From: Occultella aeris
Lineage (GTDB): Bacteria; Actinomycetota; Actinomycetes; Actinomycetales; Beutenbergiaceae
Assembly: GCF_902703175.1 (NCBI RefSeq)
Contig: NZ_CACRYJ010000017.1
Coordinates: 240,351 to 304,350, forward strand
Direction: 5' to 3'
DNA length: 64,000 nucleotides
A program made the position numbers and the translations under genes. Shown piece by piece: positions 17,144 to 26,139 of the stretch (position 1 is its first letter; each line of letters starts with the position of its first letter). The notes under the pieces are model-generated. The model was not told the origin of the DNA and ran no database searches. It was given only the letters and a program-made list of their open reading frames with translations.

Positions 17144-18235
17144 CTAGCCGAGCGGACGGACTGAGCCGCGCGTGGTCAGGCGTGCTTCCACGAGTCGCAA
17201 CTCGGCGGGGATCTCGTTGTCGAGCAGGTCGAACAGCCACCCCATGGCGAGCCGGGACACGTCCCTGGGCTGCGGGGACACCGCCGTCGGCGGGACCGGC
17301 TGAGCCTGCGCCTCGACGTCGGTGCACAGGGACACCACGTCGAGGTCGCGCCCAGGCACCAGACCGCGTTGCTGAAGTGCCGCGCCGAGGTCATGCGGAC
17401 TGTGCACCGTGAGCAGCCCGGGGTGGGGGCGGCCGTCCGGCGCCAGCACCGAGTCGAGGAATGCGTCGACCCCGGCACGTGTGTGCGGTGCGCTGATCCA
17501 GCGCAGCGGGACCCCACGCTCCGCGGCGCGCGCCTCGGCGCTGGCACGGAAGCGGGGGACGTAGTTCATGCCCAGGCCGACACGCTCCTCGGACCATCCG
17601 AGCGCGGCGATCTCGCGGCAGCCGACATCGGCCAGGGCGTCGACCAGCAGGAACGCTCCGGTCTCGAAGTCGAAGTCGATGCAGTGCAGTCCGTCGTGGT
17701 CATCCGGCACGCCGATGAAGATCACGGGCATCTCGAGTTCACGGGCCATCGCGGCTCGGGGGTCGTCGGTCGCGACCTCCATGACGATCACGGCGTCGCA
17801 CATGGCGCGTCGCTGCACCCGGGCCAGCCCGGCCGGCCCTTCGGCGGCCGTCAGCATCAGGACGTCGTAGTCGTGGTCGCGGGCGTTCACCGCGATCTCC
17901 TCGGCGAAGGCCATCAGTCCGCTCGCCGCCTCGGGGTTGTGGAACGGCACCACCAGGCCGACGACGTTCGTGCGATGCCCGGCAAGCGCGCGGGCCCCGG
18001 CGTGCGGCTCGTAGGTGAGTCGGTCGATCGCCTCCAACACGATCAGGCGGGTCTTCTCGGAGATCGGCCGCTTCCCGCTCATCACGTACGAGACCGTGCT
18101 CTGCGAGACACCGGCGACGCGTGCGACGTCCTTGCTCGTCGGTGCCGGCCGGCCACGACGCACGCTCGGCGCGGCGCCGACGGGACCCGCTCCGGGGTCC
18201 GTCGTCTCGGCCACACGATCGTCGTCGATACGCAT
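17144..18235 (-). CDS. LacI family transcriptional regulator
   Basis: A 363-residue repressor. The N-terminal HTH is TSKDVARVAGVSQSTVSYVM (about residues 33-52) followed by the hinge region TYEPHAGARALAGHRTNVVGLV, then a periplasmic-binding-protein-like effector domain. It lies upstream of the sugar importer/ThuAB operon in the same orientation and is its likely repressor. The ATG at 18235 lies inside an operator-like palindrome and has no Shine-Dalgarno; a TAGCAT -10-like box ends 8 nt before it, so a leaderless, self-repressed transcript is likely. A GTG seven codons later is an alternative start. Confidence 0.92.
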   Translation of the reverse strand: MRIDDDRVAETTDPGAGPVGAAPSVRRGRPAPTSKDVARVAGVSQSTVSYVMSGKRPISEKTRLIVLEAIDRLTYEPHAGARALAGHRTNVVGLVVPFHNPEAASGLMAFAEEIAVNARDHDYDVLMLTAAEGPAGLARVQRRAMCDAVIVMEVATDDPRAAMARELEMPVIFIGVPDDHDGLHCIDFDFETGAFLLVDALADVGCREIAALGWSEERVGLGMNYVPRFRASAEARAAERGVPLRWISAPHTRAGVDAFLDSVLAPDGRPHPGLLTVHSPHDLGAALQQRGLVPGRDLDVVSLCTDVEAQAQPVPPTAVSPQPRDVSRLAMGWLFDLLDNEIPAELRLVEARLTTRGSVRPLG

Positions 18236-18238
18236 CGA
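18225..18238. promoter_or_regulatory. LacI autoregulatory operator
   Basis: TCGATACGCATCGA differs by one base from the perfect palindrome at 17081. It spans the start codon and the predicted transcription start of the lacI-type gene, which would let the repressor shut off its own synthesis. Confidence 0.65.
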
Positions 18239-18338
18239 CGATGATGCTACGGGACGGACGGGGCGCTGACAAGACCCCGATCGCGGGCACAGCGACCCCC
18301 AGGCCTCGGAGCCGAGAGGGCGATGCGCCGGCCCGCAG

Positions 18339-19028
18339 TCAGCCGCCGAGCGCGAAGGCGACCAGGAACCCGACGGCCGTGGACAGCCCGACCCACCATC
18401 CGCCGTCGCGATAGGCCTCCGGCATCAGCGAGTCGGCGAGCACGGCGAGGGTCGCGCCGCCCGCGAACGCCTGGACGACCGAGATGCTGCGGGAGGAGAT
18501 CACGTCACTGACCGCCCACGCCGCCACGACGACCACGGTCAGCAGGATCGCGGTGCCCGCCCACATCCAGAGCGCGCGCCGTGGCGCGAAGCCGGGCTGC
18601 TGGCGCATCGACGCCGCGCCCGCCATCGCCTCGGGCACGTTGCCGACGGCGACCGCCACCAGCAGCACGATCCCACCGGCTCCGGTCAGGCTGACCCCGA
18701 GCGCGGTGTTCTCCGGGATGCCGTCGAGGAGCGCTCCGAGCATGAGCGCCGGACCGAGGGCGGCCGGGCCGAGCTTGCGCTCGATCAGCCGGTCCGCGAG
18801 CACGTACACGAGCGCGCCACCCAGGAGCGCCGAGCCGGCAATCAGCATTCCCTCGCTGTCGAACGCGGGCTGGAACAGCTCGGTGGTCACCGCCGCGATC
18901 ATGGTGCCCGCACCGAACGCCATCATCGCCGCGAGGACCTTGGTGGGCAGGTCGTAACGCAACCCGATCACCGCACCGATCAGCATCGGCACAGAGGTGC
19001 CCAACCCGTACAGCAGCGCCGTGAGCAT
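18339..19028 (-). CDS. ZIP family metal transporter
   Basis: A 229-residue inner-membrane protein with about eight spans. The metal-path motifs of ZIP proteins are recognisable in GALLDGIPENTALG (span 4) and VGNVPEAMAGA (span 5), with an Asp replacing the usual His of the first motif. It probably moves zinc or another divalent metal into the cytoplasm. ATG 19028 (MLTALLYG) puts the first span at the N-terminus. It stands alone between lacI and the ABC exporter. Confidence 0.88.
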   Translation of the reverse strand: MLTALLYGLGTSVPMLIGAVIGLRYDLPTKVLAAMMAFGAGTMIAAVTTELFQPAFDSEGMLIAGSALLGGALVYVLADRLIERKLGPAALGPALMLGALLDGIPENTALGVSLTGAGGIVLLVAVAVGNVPEAMAGAASMRQQPGFAPRRALWMWAGTAILLTVVVVAAWAVSDVISSRSISVVQAFAGGATLAVLADSLMPEAYRDGGWWVGLSTAVGFLVAFALGG

Positions 19029-19093
19029 GCCCGATGGTAGGACGTCCACCGCCCGTCCGCGCGGTTGAACGCGGGCCGCCACCGGTATGCGGG

Positions 19094-20944
19094 TCAGGGC
19101 AGCGCCGGTACCCGCTCGTCCTCGTCCGGCCGCGCGGCGCTCGCGTCCAGCCGCAGCGCGGCCACGAGTTCGCGGTACAGCTCATCGCTCTCGAGCAGTT
19201 CCGCGTGCCGCCCGATCCCCCGCACCCGGCCATGCTCGAGCAGGACGATCTGGTCCGCGTCCACCACGGTCGAGAGCCGGTGCGCGATCGTGATCACGGT
19301 TCCGGTCCGGGCCACCTCGCCGATCGCGCCGGCGAGCGCGGCCTCGGTGAGCCCGTCGAGCTGGGCGGTCGCCTCGTCGAGCAGCAGGATCTCCGGCCGT
19401 GCGACCAGGGCGCGGGCCACGGCAACCCGCTGCCGCTCTCCGCCGGAGAGGTTCGAGGAGGTGACCTCGGTGTCCAGGCCGTCCGGCATCGCCGCGACGC
19501 GCTCGGTCAGCCGCAGGACGTCGACGGCGGCCCGCACCTGCTCATCCGTGGCCTCGGGCGAGGCGTAGGCGATGTTCTCTCGCAGCGTGCCGGGCACGAT
19601 CGGGGTGTCCTGCTCGACGTAGGCGATCCGGGACCGGATCTCCGCCGTGGTCCACTCCCGGTACGGGCGGCCGTCGAGCTCGATGCCGCCCTGCGTGGGG
19701 TGCAGGAACCGGAGCAGGAGCGACATGATCGTGGTCTTCCCGGCCCCCGAAGGTCCCACGATCGCGGTGTGCCCACGGCGCGGCACGTCGAGGCTGACCC
19801 CGTCGAGCGCGGCGGCGCTGGCCTCCGGGTACCGGAAGGTGACGTCGCGCAGCCGGAGCACCGGCGCCTCGGCGCCCGGAGCACCCCCGGCCGGGCCGCC
19901 GTCCGCACCAGGGTGGCGGGCGCCGTCGTCGTCCACCTCCAGCTCCATCTCCTCGACGTCGCTGATCCGCGCGGCCGCCGCGAGGCCGGACTGGAGAGAG
20001 GTCAGCGACATCGTCAGCAGCATCACGGGCCCCATCAGCTGGAAGACGTAGAGCAGGAAGGCGACCAGCGTGGACACGGTGATCGCTCCCGTGGACACGC
20101 GCCAGGCGCCCACTCCGAGCAGCATCATCACGGCGAGGTTGACGCCCGCGCCGGTGATGGTCCAGGAGATGTTCTCCAGCTTGACCGCCCGGATGCCGCT
20201 GCGCGCCGACGCCTCGGCGTGCCCGCCGATCCGGTCGGTCTCGCGTGACTCGGCCCGGGCGGACTTCACCGTGCGGAGGGCTCGGATGACCCCCTCGAGC
20301 CGACCACCCAGCGCACCCACGTGCTCCTGGGCCTCCTGTTGGGCTCTCGACAGCCGGGGCATCAGTGCGACCACCGAGATGCCGACGAGGATCAGCACGG
20401 CGACCGTCACGCCGAGCAGCACGGCATCCAGGTAGGCCATCAGCACGATCGCTCCGACCAGGCCGAGGATCCCGTTCACGAAGTTGACGATGCTGGACGT
20501 GGTCGCCTCCCGGATCAGGAGGGTGTCCGAGGTGACCCGCGTGACCAGTTCCCCTGGTGGACGTGCCGTGACCTCCGGGACCCGGGCGCGCAGGAGGTGG
20601 CTGACCAGGCCGGTGCGGGCGGCGAGGATGATCCGTTCGGCGAGCGTGCCGAGCATGATCCCCTGGATCAGGGCGACGGCCGACCCGGCCACGAGCAGCA
20701 CGCCGAGGATCGTGATCGGGGTGCGCAGCGAGGCCGACATCTCGAGCCCGTCGAGCACCGCCTTCGTGACCAGTGGGGTGGCGAGCTCGGCCGCCGTGCC
20801 GATGGCTCCGAGGACCAGGGCGACGGCGATCACCGCCTTGTGCGGGCGCGCATAGCCCCAGAGGATGCGCACCTTCTCGCGGGTGCTGCGTTCGGATGCC
20901 CCTTCCGTTCCCGCAGCTCGAGTCTCGCTCGCGGTGTCCGTCAT
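19094..20944 (-). CDS. ABC exporter half-transporter (permease-ATPase fusion)
   Basis: A 616-residue protein with an N-terminal six-span membrane domain (about residues 25-320) and a C-terminal ATPase. Walker A is GPSGAGKTT, the Q-loop AYVEQDTP, the signature LSGGERQ and Walker B EILLLDEATAQLD, followed by the H-loop IAHRLS. It should act as a homodimer exporting a drug, lipid or peptide. GGAGGG lies before the ATG at 20944. The divergent TetR gene and the palindrome between them point to substrate-induced expression. Confidence 0.94.
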   Translation of the reverse strand: MTDTASETRAAGTEGASERSTREKVRILWGYARPHKAVIAVALVLGAIGTAAELATPLVTKAVLDGLEMSASLRTPITILGVLLVAGSAVALIQGIMLGTLAERIILAARTGLVSHLLRARVPEVTARPPGELVTRVTSDTLLIREATTSSIVNFVNGILGLVGAIVLMAYLDAVLLGVTVAVLILVGISVVALMPRLSRAQQEAQEHVGALGGRLEGVIRALRTVKSARAESRETDRIGGHAEASARSGIRAVKLENISWTITGAGVNLAVMMLLGVGAWRVSTGAITVSTLVAFLLYVFQLMGPVMLLTMSLTSLQSGLAAAARISDVEEMELEVDDDGARHPGADGGPAGGAPGAEAPVLRLRDVTFRYPEASAAALDGVSLDVPRRGHTAIVGPSGAGKTTIMSLLLRFLHPTQGGIELDGRPYREWTTAEIRSRIAYVEQDTPIVPGTLRENIAYASPEATDEQVRAAVDVLRLTERVAAMPDGLDTEVTSSNLSGGERQRVAVARALVARPEILLLDEATAQLDGLTEAALAGAIGEVARTGTVITIAHRLSTVVDADQIVLLEHGRVRGIGRHAELLESDELYRELVAALRLDASAARPDEDERVPALP

Positions 20945-21002
20945 GTCCGCCCTCCGTCCGCCGCCCCACCCTCGACCGGAAGGGGACAATGTTGGTCCAT
21001 TG

Positions 21003-21020
21003 TGCGACACGGATGTCGCA
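21003..21020. promoter_or_regulatory. TetR operator between exporter and tetR
   Basis: TGCGACA-CGGA-TGTCGCA has perfect 7-bp arms. On the minus strand it lies between a TTGTCA -35-like box (21028-21023) and a CACAAT -10-like box of the exporter promoter. Confidence 0.65.
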
Positions 21021-21070
21021 TTTGACAACAGAAATGGCGCATGTCTATCGAACGGCCTATCCTCGGCGTC

Positions 21071-21631
21071 GTGACGGCGGAGCAGTTCGAACGTGGCGCG
21101 CGTGCCCGCACCCGCGCTGCGATCCTGGACGCCGCGGCGGCCCTCTGGGCGCGCGACTACTCGGCGTCGTTCGGGGCGATCGCGGAGCGCGCGGACGTCA
21201 GCCGGTCGACGCTGCACCGCTACTTCCCGGATCGACAGGCCCTCGTCGACGCACTACTGCTCGATTCGCTGCCCCGCCTGGGGGCGGTGGCGGACAGCGT
21301 CACGCCCCACGACAGCCCGATGGACGCCCTCGAGGCGTACCTGCGTGCAGGGATCGAGATCGGCGACCGGGTGATCTTCCTCTACTCCGACCCGGACCGG
21401 TTCGACGGGAACCCGAACTGGCCGTCGGACGACTATGACGACGCACTGACCCCACTCCTGGACCAGGCCCGCGCCGCGGGCGCGATCGCCGCCGACATCC
21501 CGAACGCGTGGGCCACGAACCTGTTCTACGCGGTCCTCTACACGGCCGCCGAGGTCAGCGCCGGCGACCTCCCCCGGCACGTCGCGGCCGACCTCGCGGT
21601 GCGATCGTTCCGGCGCAGCGTGTCCGGTTAA
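21071..21631 (+). CDS. TetR family regulator
   Basis: A 186-residue regulator. The HTH is FGAIAERADVSRSTLHRYFPD (about residues 32-52 from this start) in a typical RTRAAILDAAAAL context; the rest is a helical ligand domain. GTG 21071 is preferred because a TATCCT -10 box ends 7 nt upstream, as in leaderless actinobacterial genes; an in-frame ATG at 21041 would add ten residues but lies upstream of that promoter. It is divergent from the ABC exporter, which it likely represses. Confidence 0.88.
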   Translation: MTAEQFERGARARTRAAILDAAAALWARDYSASFGAIAERADVSRSTLHRYFPDRQALVDALLLDSLPRLGAVADSVTPHDSPMDALEAYLRAGIEIGDRVIFLYSDPDRFDGNPNWPSDDYDDALTPLLDQARAAGAIAADIPNAWATNLFYAVLYTAAEVSAGDLPRHVAADLAVRSFRRSVSG

Positions 21632-21680
21632 GGATCAGGACCGGCGACCTGCCTGAGGTCACATGGGCGGACCGGGCGAG

Positions 21681-22109
21681 TCAGACAGGTCGGCGGGCCC
21701 TCAGCATGGTCATCGCCACGTCGACCAAGCCAACCGTGTCGAGGCCCGCGACCTCCTCGAGCGGAACCCAGCGGCTCTCATCGGTGCTTCCGTCGACCTC
21801 GTGGGCGAGCTCACCGCCGACGATGTGTCCGGAGTAGATGACCCGCAGGCCACGCAATGGCCCGGCGCCGGCCAGGACCCGGTCCGCTGCCGCGATGTAG
21901 TGGGTGTCGACCCCGAGCAGCCCGTCCAGTGCGACGTCGTAACCGGTCTCCTCGCGGAACTCCCGGATCGCGGTCTCCTCGGTGGACTCGTAGTCCTCCA
22001 TGCCGCCACCCGGCAGCGTCCACCCGGTCCGGCCGCCCTCGTTCCAGTGGGCCAGCAGCACCGCCTCGTCCCGGACGGCCACGACGTAGCTCGCAGGTCT
22101 CGTATCCAT
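21681..22109 (-). CDS. NUDIX hydrolase
   Basis: A 142-residue hydrolase of nucleoside diphosphates linked to another moiety. The Nudix box runs from GGGMEDYESTEETAIREF to REETGYD (about residues 34-57) with the REFREETG core intact. The substrate may be an oxidised nucleotide, a nucleotide sugar or similar; it cannot be told from the sequence. It stands alone; a TATCGT -10-like box ends 8 nt before the ATG, so a leaderless transcript is possible. Confidence 0.9.
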   Translation of the reverse strand: MDTRPASYVVAVRDEAVLLAHWNEGGRTGWTLPGGGMEDYESTEETAIREFREETGYDVALDGLLGVDTHYIAAADRVLAGAGPLRGLRVIYSGHIVGGELAHEVDGSTDESRWVPLEEVAGLDTVGLVDVAMTMLRARRPV

Positions 22110-22139
22110 GGGTCGTGACGATACTGCCGGACGTCACTG

Positions 22140-22730
22140 TCAGTCCCGGATGAGCCGCATCGACACGTACTCGGCGAAGCCCGCCCGCTGCGCACCCCGC
22201 ACGGTACGCCTGCCGGACTCGGTGAAGCCAAGCTTGGCGTACAGGCCGAGCGCCGCGGCGTTGGTGTCCTTGATGTCGCGCAGCACGAACTCGTCGTAGC
22301 CGGGCAGGGCGAGAAGGTGGCGCAGGAGCGCGGTCGCGACCCCGCGGCCCTGGTACCCGGGCGACGTGGTCACGAAGCCGATCTCGGCGAGTCCGAGTCG
22401 GGCGCCGTCGTGGCCGCCCAGGAACTGGTTGCGAACGATGAGGTGAGTGATCGTTCCGTGCACGAGCCCGAGGTGCCGGCGGAACTCGGCGGCCCGCGGC
22501 TGGAGCACCTCCTCGTCACCCTCGGCGAGGCAGGCGACGGCGGCCGGTTCGCCGTCGACCAGCGCGACGTACCAGCGCTCCAGCAGGAGCAGGTGCGCGA
22601 ACGCGTCCCCGAGCACGATCGGATCGGAGGAGAAGTAGGCGAAGTCCTCGGCGAACCCGCGGACCCACACGTCGGCGATCCGCCTCCGGTGGGCCTCATC
22701 CAGCACGTCGGCCCGCACGACGTCGATCAT
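22140..22730 (-). CDS. GNAT family N-acetyltransferase
   Basis: A 196-residue acetyl-CoA-dependent acetyltransferase. The acetyl-CoA motif is VTTSPGYQGRGVATALL and the C-terminal part has NAAALGLYAKLGFTESGR. GGAGGAG precedes the ATG, which overlaps the stop of the TetR gene (ATGA), so both are made from one transcript under TetR control. The acceptor (amine, antibiotic or protein) is unknown. Confidence 0.92.
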   Translation of the reverse strand: MIDVVRADVLDEAHRRRIADVWVRGFAEDFAYFSSDPIVLGDAFAHLLLLERWYVALVDGEPAAVACLAEGDEEVLQPRAAEFRRHLGLVHGTITHLIVRNQFLGGHDGARLGLAEIGFVTTSPGYQGRGVATALLRHLLALPGYDEFVLRDIKDTNAAALGLYAKLGFTESGRRTVRGAQRAGFAEYVSMRLIRD

Positions 22731-23332
22731 CGGTCTCCTCCGGTCAGGTGCCGCAGCACGAGGTCGAGCTCCGGCAGCGGCAGGTCGCCGCCGAGCGCGA
22801 GGCGCAGCGTGGTGAGCCCGCTGAGCATCGCGAAGAAGGCCACCGTCAACCGTTCGGCGTCGCCGCCGGCGAACTGCCCCTCCTCCTGGCCACGCCGGAC
22901 GAGGTCGGCGAACGCGCGCCAGAGCGAGGTGTGCGCCGCGGCGAGGCGCGCCGTCGTCCCCGGTGGCGTGTCGCTGGTGAAGCCCTGGTTGATGACCATG
23001 AAGAACTCGGCCTCGCCCCGATCGCCCTGCAGGTCCACCAGGTACGTGGCCGCGAACGCGCGGACCAGGTCCAGCGGCCGGCCCGGGCCGGCGAGCCGCT
23101 CCGCGGCGGCGCCGAGTCCGGCGGCGGCCTGGGTGAGCAGCTCGTCGAAGAGGTCCTCCTTCGTGGCGTAGTGGCGGTAGATCGACCCAGTGCTCAGGCC
23201 CGCCTCGGCCGCGATGCCGCGGATGTTCGCGGCCGAGAAACCGCGTGCGGCGAACTCGCGGACGGCGGCGGTCCGGATCATGTCCCGGGTGGCCGCCCGG
23301 ATGGCCACGTTCTGTTCGTCTGTGCGGGGCAT
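22727..23332 (-). CDS. TetR family regulator
   Basis: A 201-residue regulator with HTH NIRGIAAEAGLSTGSIYRHYA (about residues 37-57) and a C-terminal helical domain with LLRRGQEEGQFAGGDAERLT-like features. It is the first gene of a two-gene operon with the acetyltransferase. A perfect 7-bp-arm palindrome lies 19 bp upstream of the start, indicating autoregulation. Confidence 0.92.
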   Translation of the reverse strand: MPRTDEQNVAIRAATRDMIRTAAVREFAARGFSAANIRGIAAEAGLSTGSIYRHYATKEDLFDELLTQAAAGLGAAAERLAGPGRPLDLVRAFAATYLVDLQGDRGEAEFFMVINQGFTSDTPPGTTARLAAAHTSLWRAFADLVRRGQEEGQFAGGDAERLTVAFFAMLSGLTTLRLALGGDLPLPELDLVLRHLTGGDR

Positions 23333-23351
23333 GCAGGCGCTCCAGGTTTAG

Positions 23352-23369
23352 AGTGAACTTTGGTTCACT
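23352..23369. promoter_or_regulatory. TetR operator upstream of tetR-GNAT
   Basis: AGTGAAC-TTTG-GTTCACT has perfect 7-bp arms and a 4-nt centre, a classic TetR-type site. It lies between the tetR-GNAT operon and the divergent nucleotidyltransferase gene and could affect both. Confidence 0.75.
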
Positions 23370-23409
23370 GTACCTCAGGCCGGCTGGCGTCGGGCCGTAC
23401 GGTTGGACG

Positions 23410-24186
23410 ATGACCACAGTGCCCACAGCGCCGACCGCACCCCTTCGGATGCTCGACGTGCTCGCCGACGGCATCGCCGCCACGCTCGGCGAGAACCTCC
23501 TCGCCCTGTACGTGCACGGCTCCTACGTCGCCGGCGACTTCGAGCCGGCCCGCAGCGACCTGGACCTGCTCGCCGTGCTGCGCGAGGTGCCCACGCCGGC
23601 CACGCTGGAACTGCTGCGACCGCGGCACGCACGCTTCGCCGTCGACCATCCCGCCTGGGCGGACCGCATCGAGGTCGACTACTTCCCGGCCGCGACCCTG
23701 GCCGCACTCGCCGACCGCCCGGGCCCGATGATCCGGATCAGCCCGGGCGAGCCGCTGCACCTGTTCGAGGCGAGCCGGCACTACCTGCTGAATGTTGCGT
23801 CGGCGCGCGCGGACGGACGAGCGCTGCGCGGCCAGAGCCCGACGGCGGTGCTGCCGCCGGTCGACCGCGCGGCGGTGCGCGCGGTCGTGCGTGAGCATGC
23901 GGCGAGCTGGCCGGAGTGGGTCAAGGACTCGCGCGGCCGCACCGGCGCTCAGGCCTATGCCGTGCTCACCCTGTGCCGGGCACTACACCTGGTGGTCGAG
24001 GGCACCCAGGTCTCGAAGCGCCGGGCCGGGGTCTGGGCGGCGGCCCGGCGCCCGGAGTCCGCCGAGCTGATCGAGTGGGCGTCGGCCTGGTGGTACGACG
24101 CCGGCCCGGACGACGCACCGGGCCGCTACGAGGACGTCGCGGCGTTCGTGACGTCGCTCGCCGCGGAGGTCACCCAGCTGCCCTGA
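23410..24186 (+). CDS. Nucleotidyltransferase, aminoglycoside adenylyltransferase-like
   Basis: A 258-residue protein with the nucleotidyltransferase motif LYVHGSYVAGDFEPARSDLD (about residues 36-55): GS plus the DxD metal pair. A C-terminal helical domain with LTLCRALHLVVEGTQVSKR resembles AadA-type spectinomycin/streptomycin adenylyltransferases (DUF4111). It could modify an antibiotic, but many chromosomal homologues have no known role. A TACGGT -10-like box lies 6 nt before the ATG, suggesting a leaderless transcript. Confidence 0.85.
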   Translation: MTTVPTAPTAPLRMLDVLADGIAATLGENLLALYVHGSYVAGDFEPARSDLDLLAVLREVPTPATLELLRPRHARFAVDHPAWADRIEVDYFPAATLAALADRPGPMIRISPGEPLHLFEASRHYLLNVASARADGRALRGQSPTAVLPPVDRAAVRAVVREHAASWPEWVKDSRGRTGAQAYAVLTLCRALHLVVEGTQVSKRRAGVWAAARRPESAELIEWASAWWYDAGPDDAPGRYEDVAAFVTSLAAEVTQLP

Positions 24187-24222
24187 CTACCTCCCTCATC
24201 CCGGTCGCCGAGCGCGCGGGAG

Positions 24223-24251
24223 CCCTCGGTCGACTCACGAGAGACCGAGGG
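24223..24251. terminator. Bidirectional terminator hairpin
   Basis: CCCTCGGTC at 24223-24231 pairs with GACCGAGGG at 24243-24251 around an 11-nt loop. It lies between the ends of the nucleotidyltransferase and the converging Suppressor-of-fused gene. Confidence 0.65.
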
Positions 24252-24281
24252 TATCCGCGCACTCGACCCCAGTGAGGTGGG

Positions 24282-24959
24282 TTAGACGAAGGAGACGGTC
24301 CGGGCGAGGTCGGTGACGAGGTCCGGTCCGGTGGTCTCGGCAAGCCAGGCGGCGAGTTCCCGGATCCGGCCGACCGTGAGCGAGGGGTCGGCGAAGATCC
24401 AGTCCGACTCCGGCTGCGTGACGCCCACGAGCTGGAGGAAGTCGAGCCTGCCGTGCACGGTGTCCACGCCCGCGACCTCCGTGTCCGGCACCACCAGGAG
24501 CGACGTGAGCGCACTGCCGGAACCGATACTGATCGGCGTGCCGTTGCCGGCGACCGCCTGGTACGGCTCGAACCACCGGCCGGAGGTGTAGGTGTAGCGA
24601 GCCAGGTTGCTCATCACGGAGACCGCCCATCCAGCCTCCGGCTTGCCCGGCGCGACGACCTTCATCGTCATCTCGTATCCCCAACCACTGCGTTCGCCGC
24701 CGTAGTCCTCTGCGTCGGCGTACAGCGAGCTCATGCCGTAGGTGACGACGTGCTGGTAGCCATTCGGCGAGGGGAACAGGCTGGCGCCGTCGAGATACTC
24801 GTTACCGCCGAACATCGCCCGGGCGGGCATCGACGTGGCCAGGTGCGGTGGTTCGACACCCGGATAGACCGCGCCGAACGCCGCGTCGATCGCCTCCCAG
24901 CCGGGAGCCCAGTCGTCCTGCGCCTGCGCGCGCTGCTCATATTCGTCTCTGGTCATCAC
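24282..24959 (-). CDS. Suppressor of fused (SUFU) domain protein
   Basis: A 225-residue protein that matches the SUFU domain, best known from animal Hedgehog signalling but common in bacteria, where it occurs alone or as an immunity-type protein. Visible features are GWEAIDAAFGAVYPGVEPPH, HVVTYGMSSLYA, ERSGWGYEMTMKVV and DFLQLVGVTQPE. No partner toxin gene is next to it. GTG 24959 is followed by ATG; a TAGTCT box 7 nt before the GTG suggests a leaderless transcript, while a GGAG would serve the ATG. Confidence 0.85.
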   Translation of the reverse strand: MMTRDEYEQRAQAQDDWAPGWEAIDAAFGAVYPGVEPPHLATSMPARAMFGGNEYLDGASLFPSPNGYQHVVTYGMSSLYADAEDYGGERSGWGYEMTMKVVAPGKPEAGWAVSVMSNLARYTYTSGRWFEPYQAVAGNGTPISIGSGSALTSLLVVPDTEVAGVDTVHGRLDFLQLVGVTQPESDWIFADPSLTVGRIRELAAWLAETTGPDLVTDLARTVSFV

Positions 24960-25194
24960 GGCTCCGAGACTAGATCGGGCGCGTCGGACGTGGAACGGGC
25001 AGCGCTGCCCGGGAGCCGAGACCTATCGCGCAGCTCCCAACCCGACCAACCGCACCGGCCTCACCTGGTCCGGGCCAGACGGCCCCGCGTGGGTCTGCAG
25101 GCCCGCGGGATGCGACCGGGACGGACCTCGACGTACGGCGCCGGCCCGGCGCTCGCGGTGCCGACCGCACCGCACAACCGGTGGCACCGCACCA

Positions 25195-26133
25195 TCACGG
25201 GGCCGTTGGCGCAGGGCCACCGAGCCTGAGCTCCTCGTCGAGCCCCGCATCGTCCTTCGCGGACTCCACCGGGAGTAACGCGGCGCCCACGAGGAAGCAG
25301 ATCGCCCCGACGAACGTTCCGAGGTTCACCAGGGTGATGTTCGCCGGCTCATCGGTGGTTCGCAGATAGCGGGCCGCGATGGCGGCCGCTCCGAAGGCAA
25401 CCGATCCGACCAGGTTGAGCGCGGCGATTCGCCAGCCGACGGACCGGTCCGGACGAGGCACGATCCCCCGGTTCACCTCCGAGTAGGCCAACCAGCTGGC
25501 GATCAGGAAGCACACCGAACCGGCCAGGTCAGGACCCCAGATCAGACGCCGTTCCTGGACCTCGCCCAGATCGACCTGCGTCGCAGCGAACGTACTGACG
25601 TTGAACAGCACGGTGCCCACGAGTTGGACGGCCGTCGCCCACCAGTCGATGCGCCCGGGGGCCCCTCGGAGCGGTCGCCGTCGCCGTGGACGGGACTCGG
25701 GCAGGACCCCTGCCGGGGCGGTCAGCGTCTCGTGGAACTGCAGGTACGCCGCGGTCGTGAAGAAGATCGAACCGACGAAGAACATCGTGGCGACGGTCCC
25801 CGGGGCGACATGATCGAAGAAGAGGGGAAGCGAGCCGATCGCGAAGCAGAGGGCGCCGAACCCGAACAGGGCTGCCAGCCACCAGCTCATCCGGCTGGGT
25901 CGCCCGCGGTCCGTCCTGCCGATCCGGCCGGAGGGCGGCCGCTCGAGCGCGGGTCCGAGTCCGAGTCGCTTGCGGTGCCGTCGCGACGTCCATTCGACCT
26001 GGCTCCCGTCAGGTCGTTCCAGCCGAGCATGCGTGACGAATCCGAGCGGCCCCGTCGTTCGGATCACGCGCCATCCGGCCGGGAGCTCGGGCAGCGCCCG
26101 CGCCGAGCGTGACGAGGCTGCGCCGCGCGTCAC
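25195..26133 (-). CDS. YrhK-like membrane protein
   Basis: A 312-residue membrane protein with about seven or eight spans in two similar halves: FGFGALCFAIGSLPLFF...VGSIFFTTAAYLQFHET and LNLVGSVAFGAAAIAARYL...VGAICFLVGAALLP, the pattern of YrhK-domain proteins. The first 80 residues are soluble and basic. The GTG start lies 6 bp after the glutamate decarboxylase stop, so it is probably co-transcribed with that gene, perhaps as part of an acid-stress response (inference). Biochemical function is unknown. Confidence 0.75.
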   Translation of the reverse strand: MTRGAASSRSARALPELPAGWRVIRTTGPLGFVTHARLERPDGSQVEWTSRRHRKRLGLGPALERPPSGRIGRTDRGRPSRMSWWLAALFGFGALCFAIGSLPLFFDHVAPGTVATMFFVGSIFFTTAAYLQFHETLTAPAGVLPESRPRRRRPLRGAPGRIDWWATAVQLVGTVLFNVSTFAATQVDLGEVQERRLIWGPDLAGSVCFLIASWLAYSEVNRGIVPRPDRSVGWRIAALNLVGSVAFGAAAIAARYLRTTDEPANITLVNLGTFVGAICFLVGAALLPVESAKDDAGLDEELRLGGPAPTAP

Positions 26134-26139
26134 GGGGGC

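Noticed and set aside
24960..25194. 235-bp gap before the YrhK-like gene.
   Set aside because: No convincing gene, hairpin or operator was seen; frames here are arginine-rich shadows.
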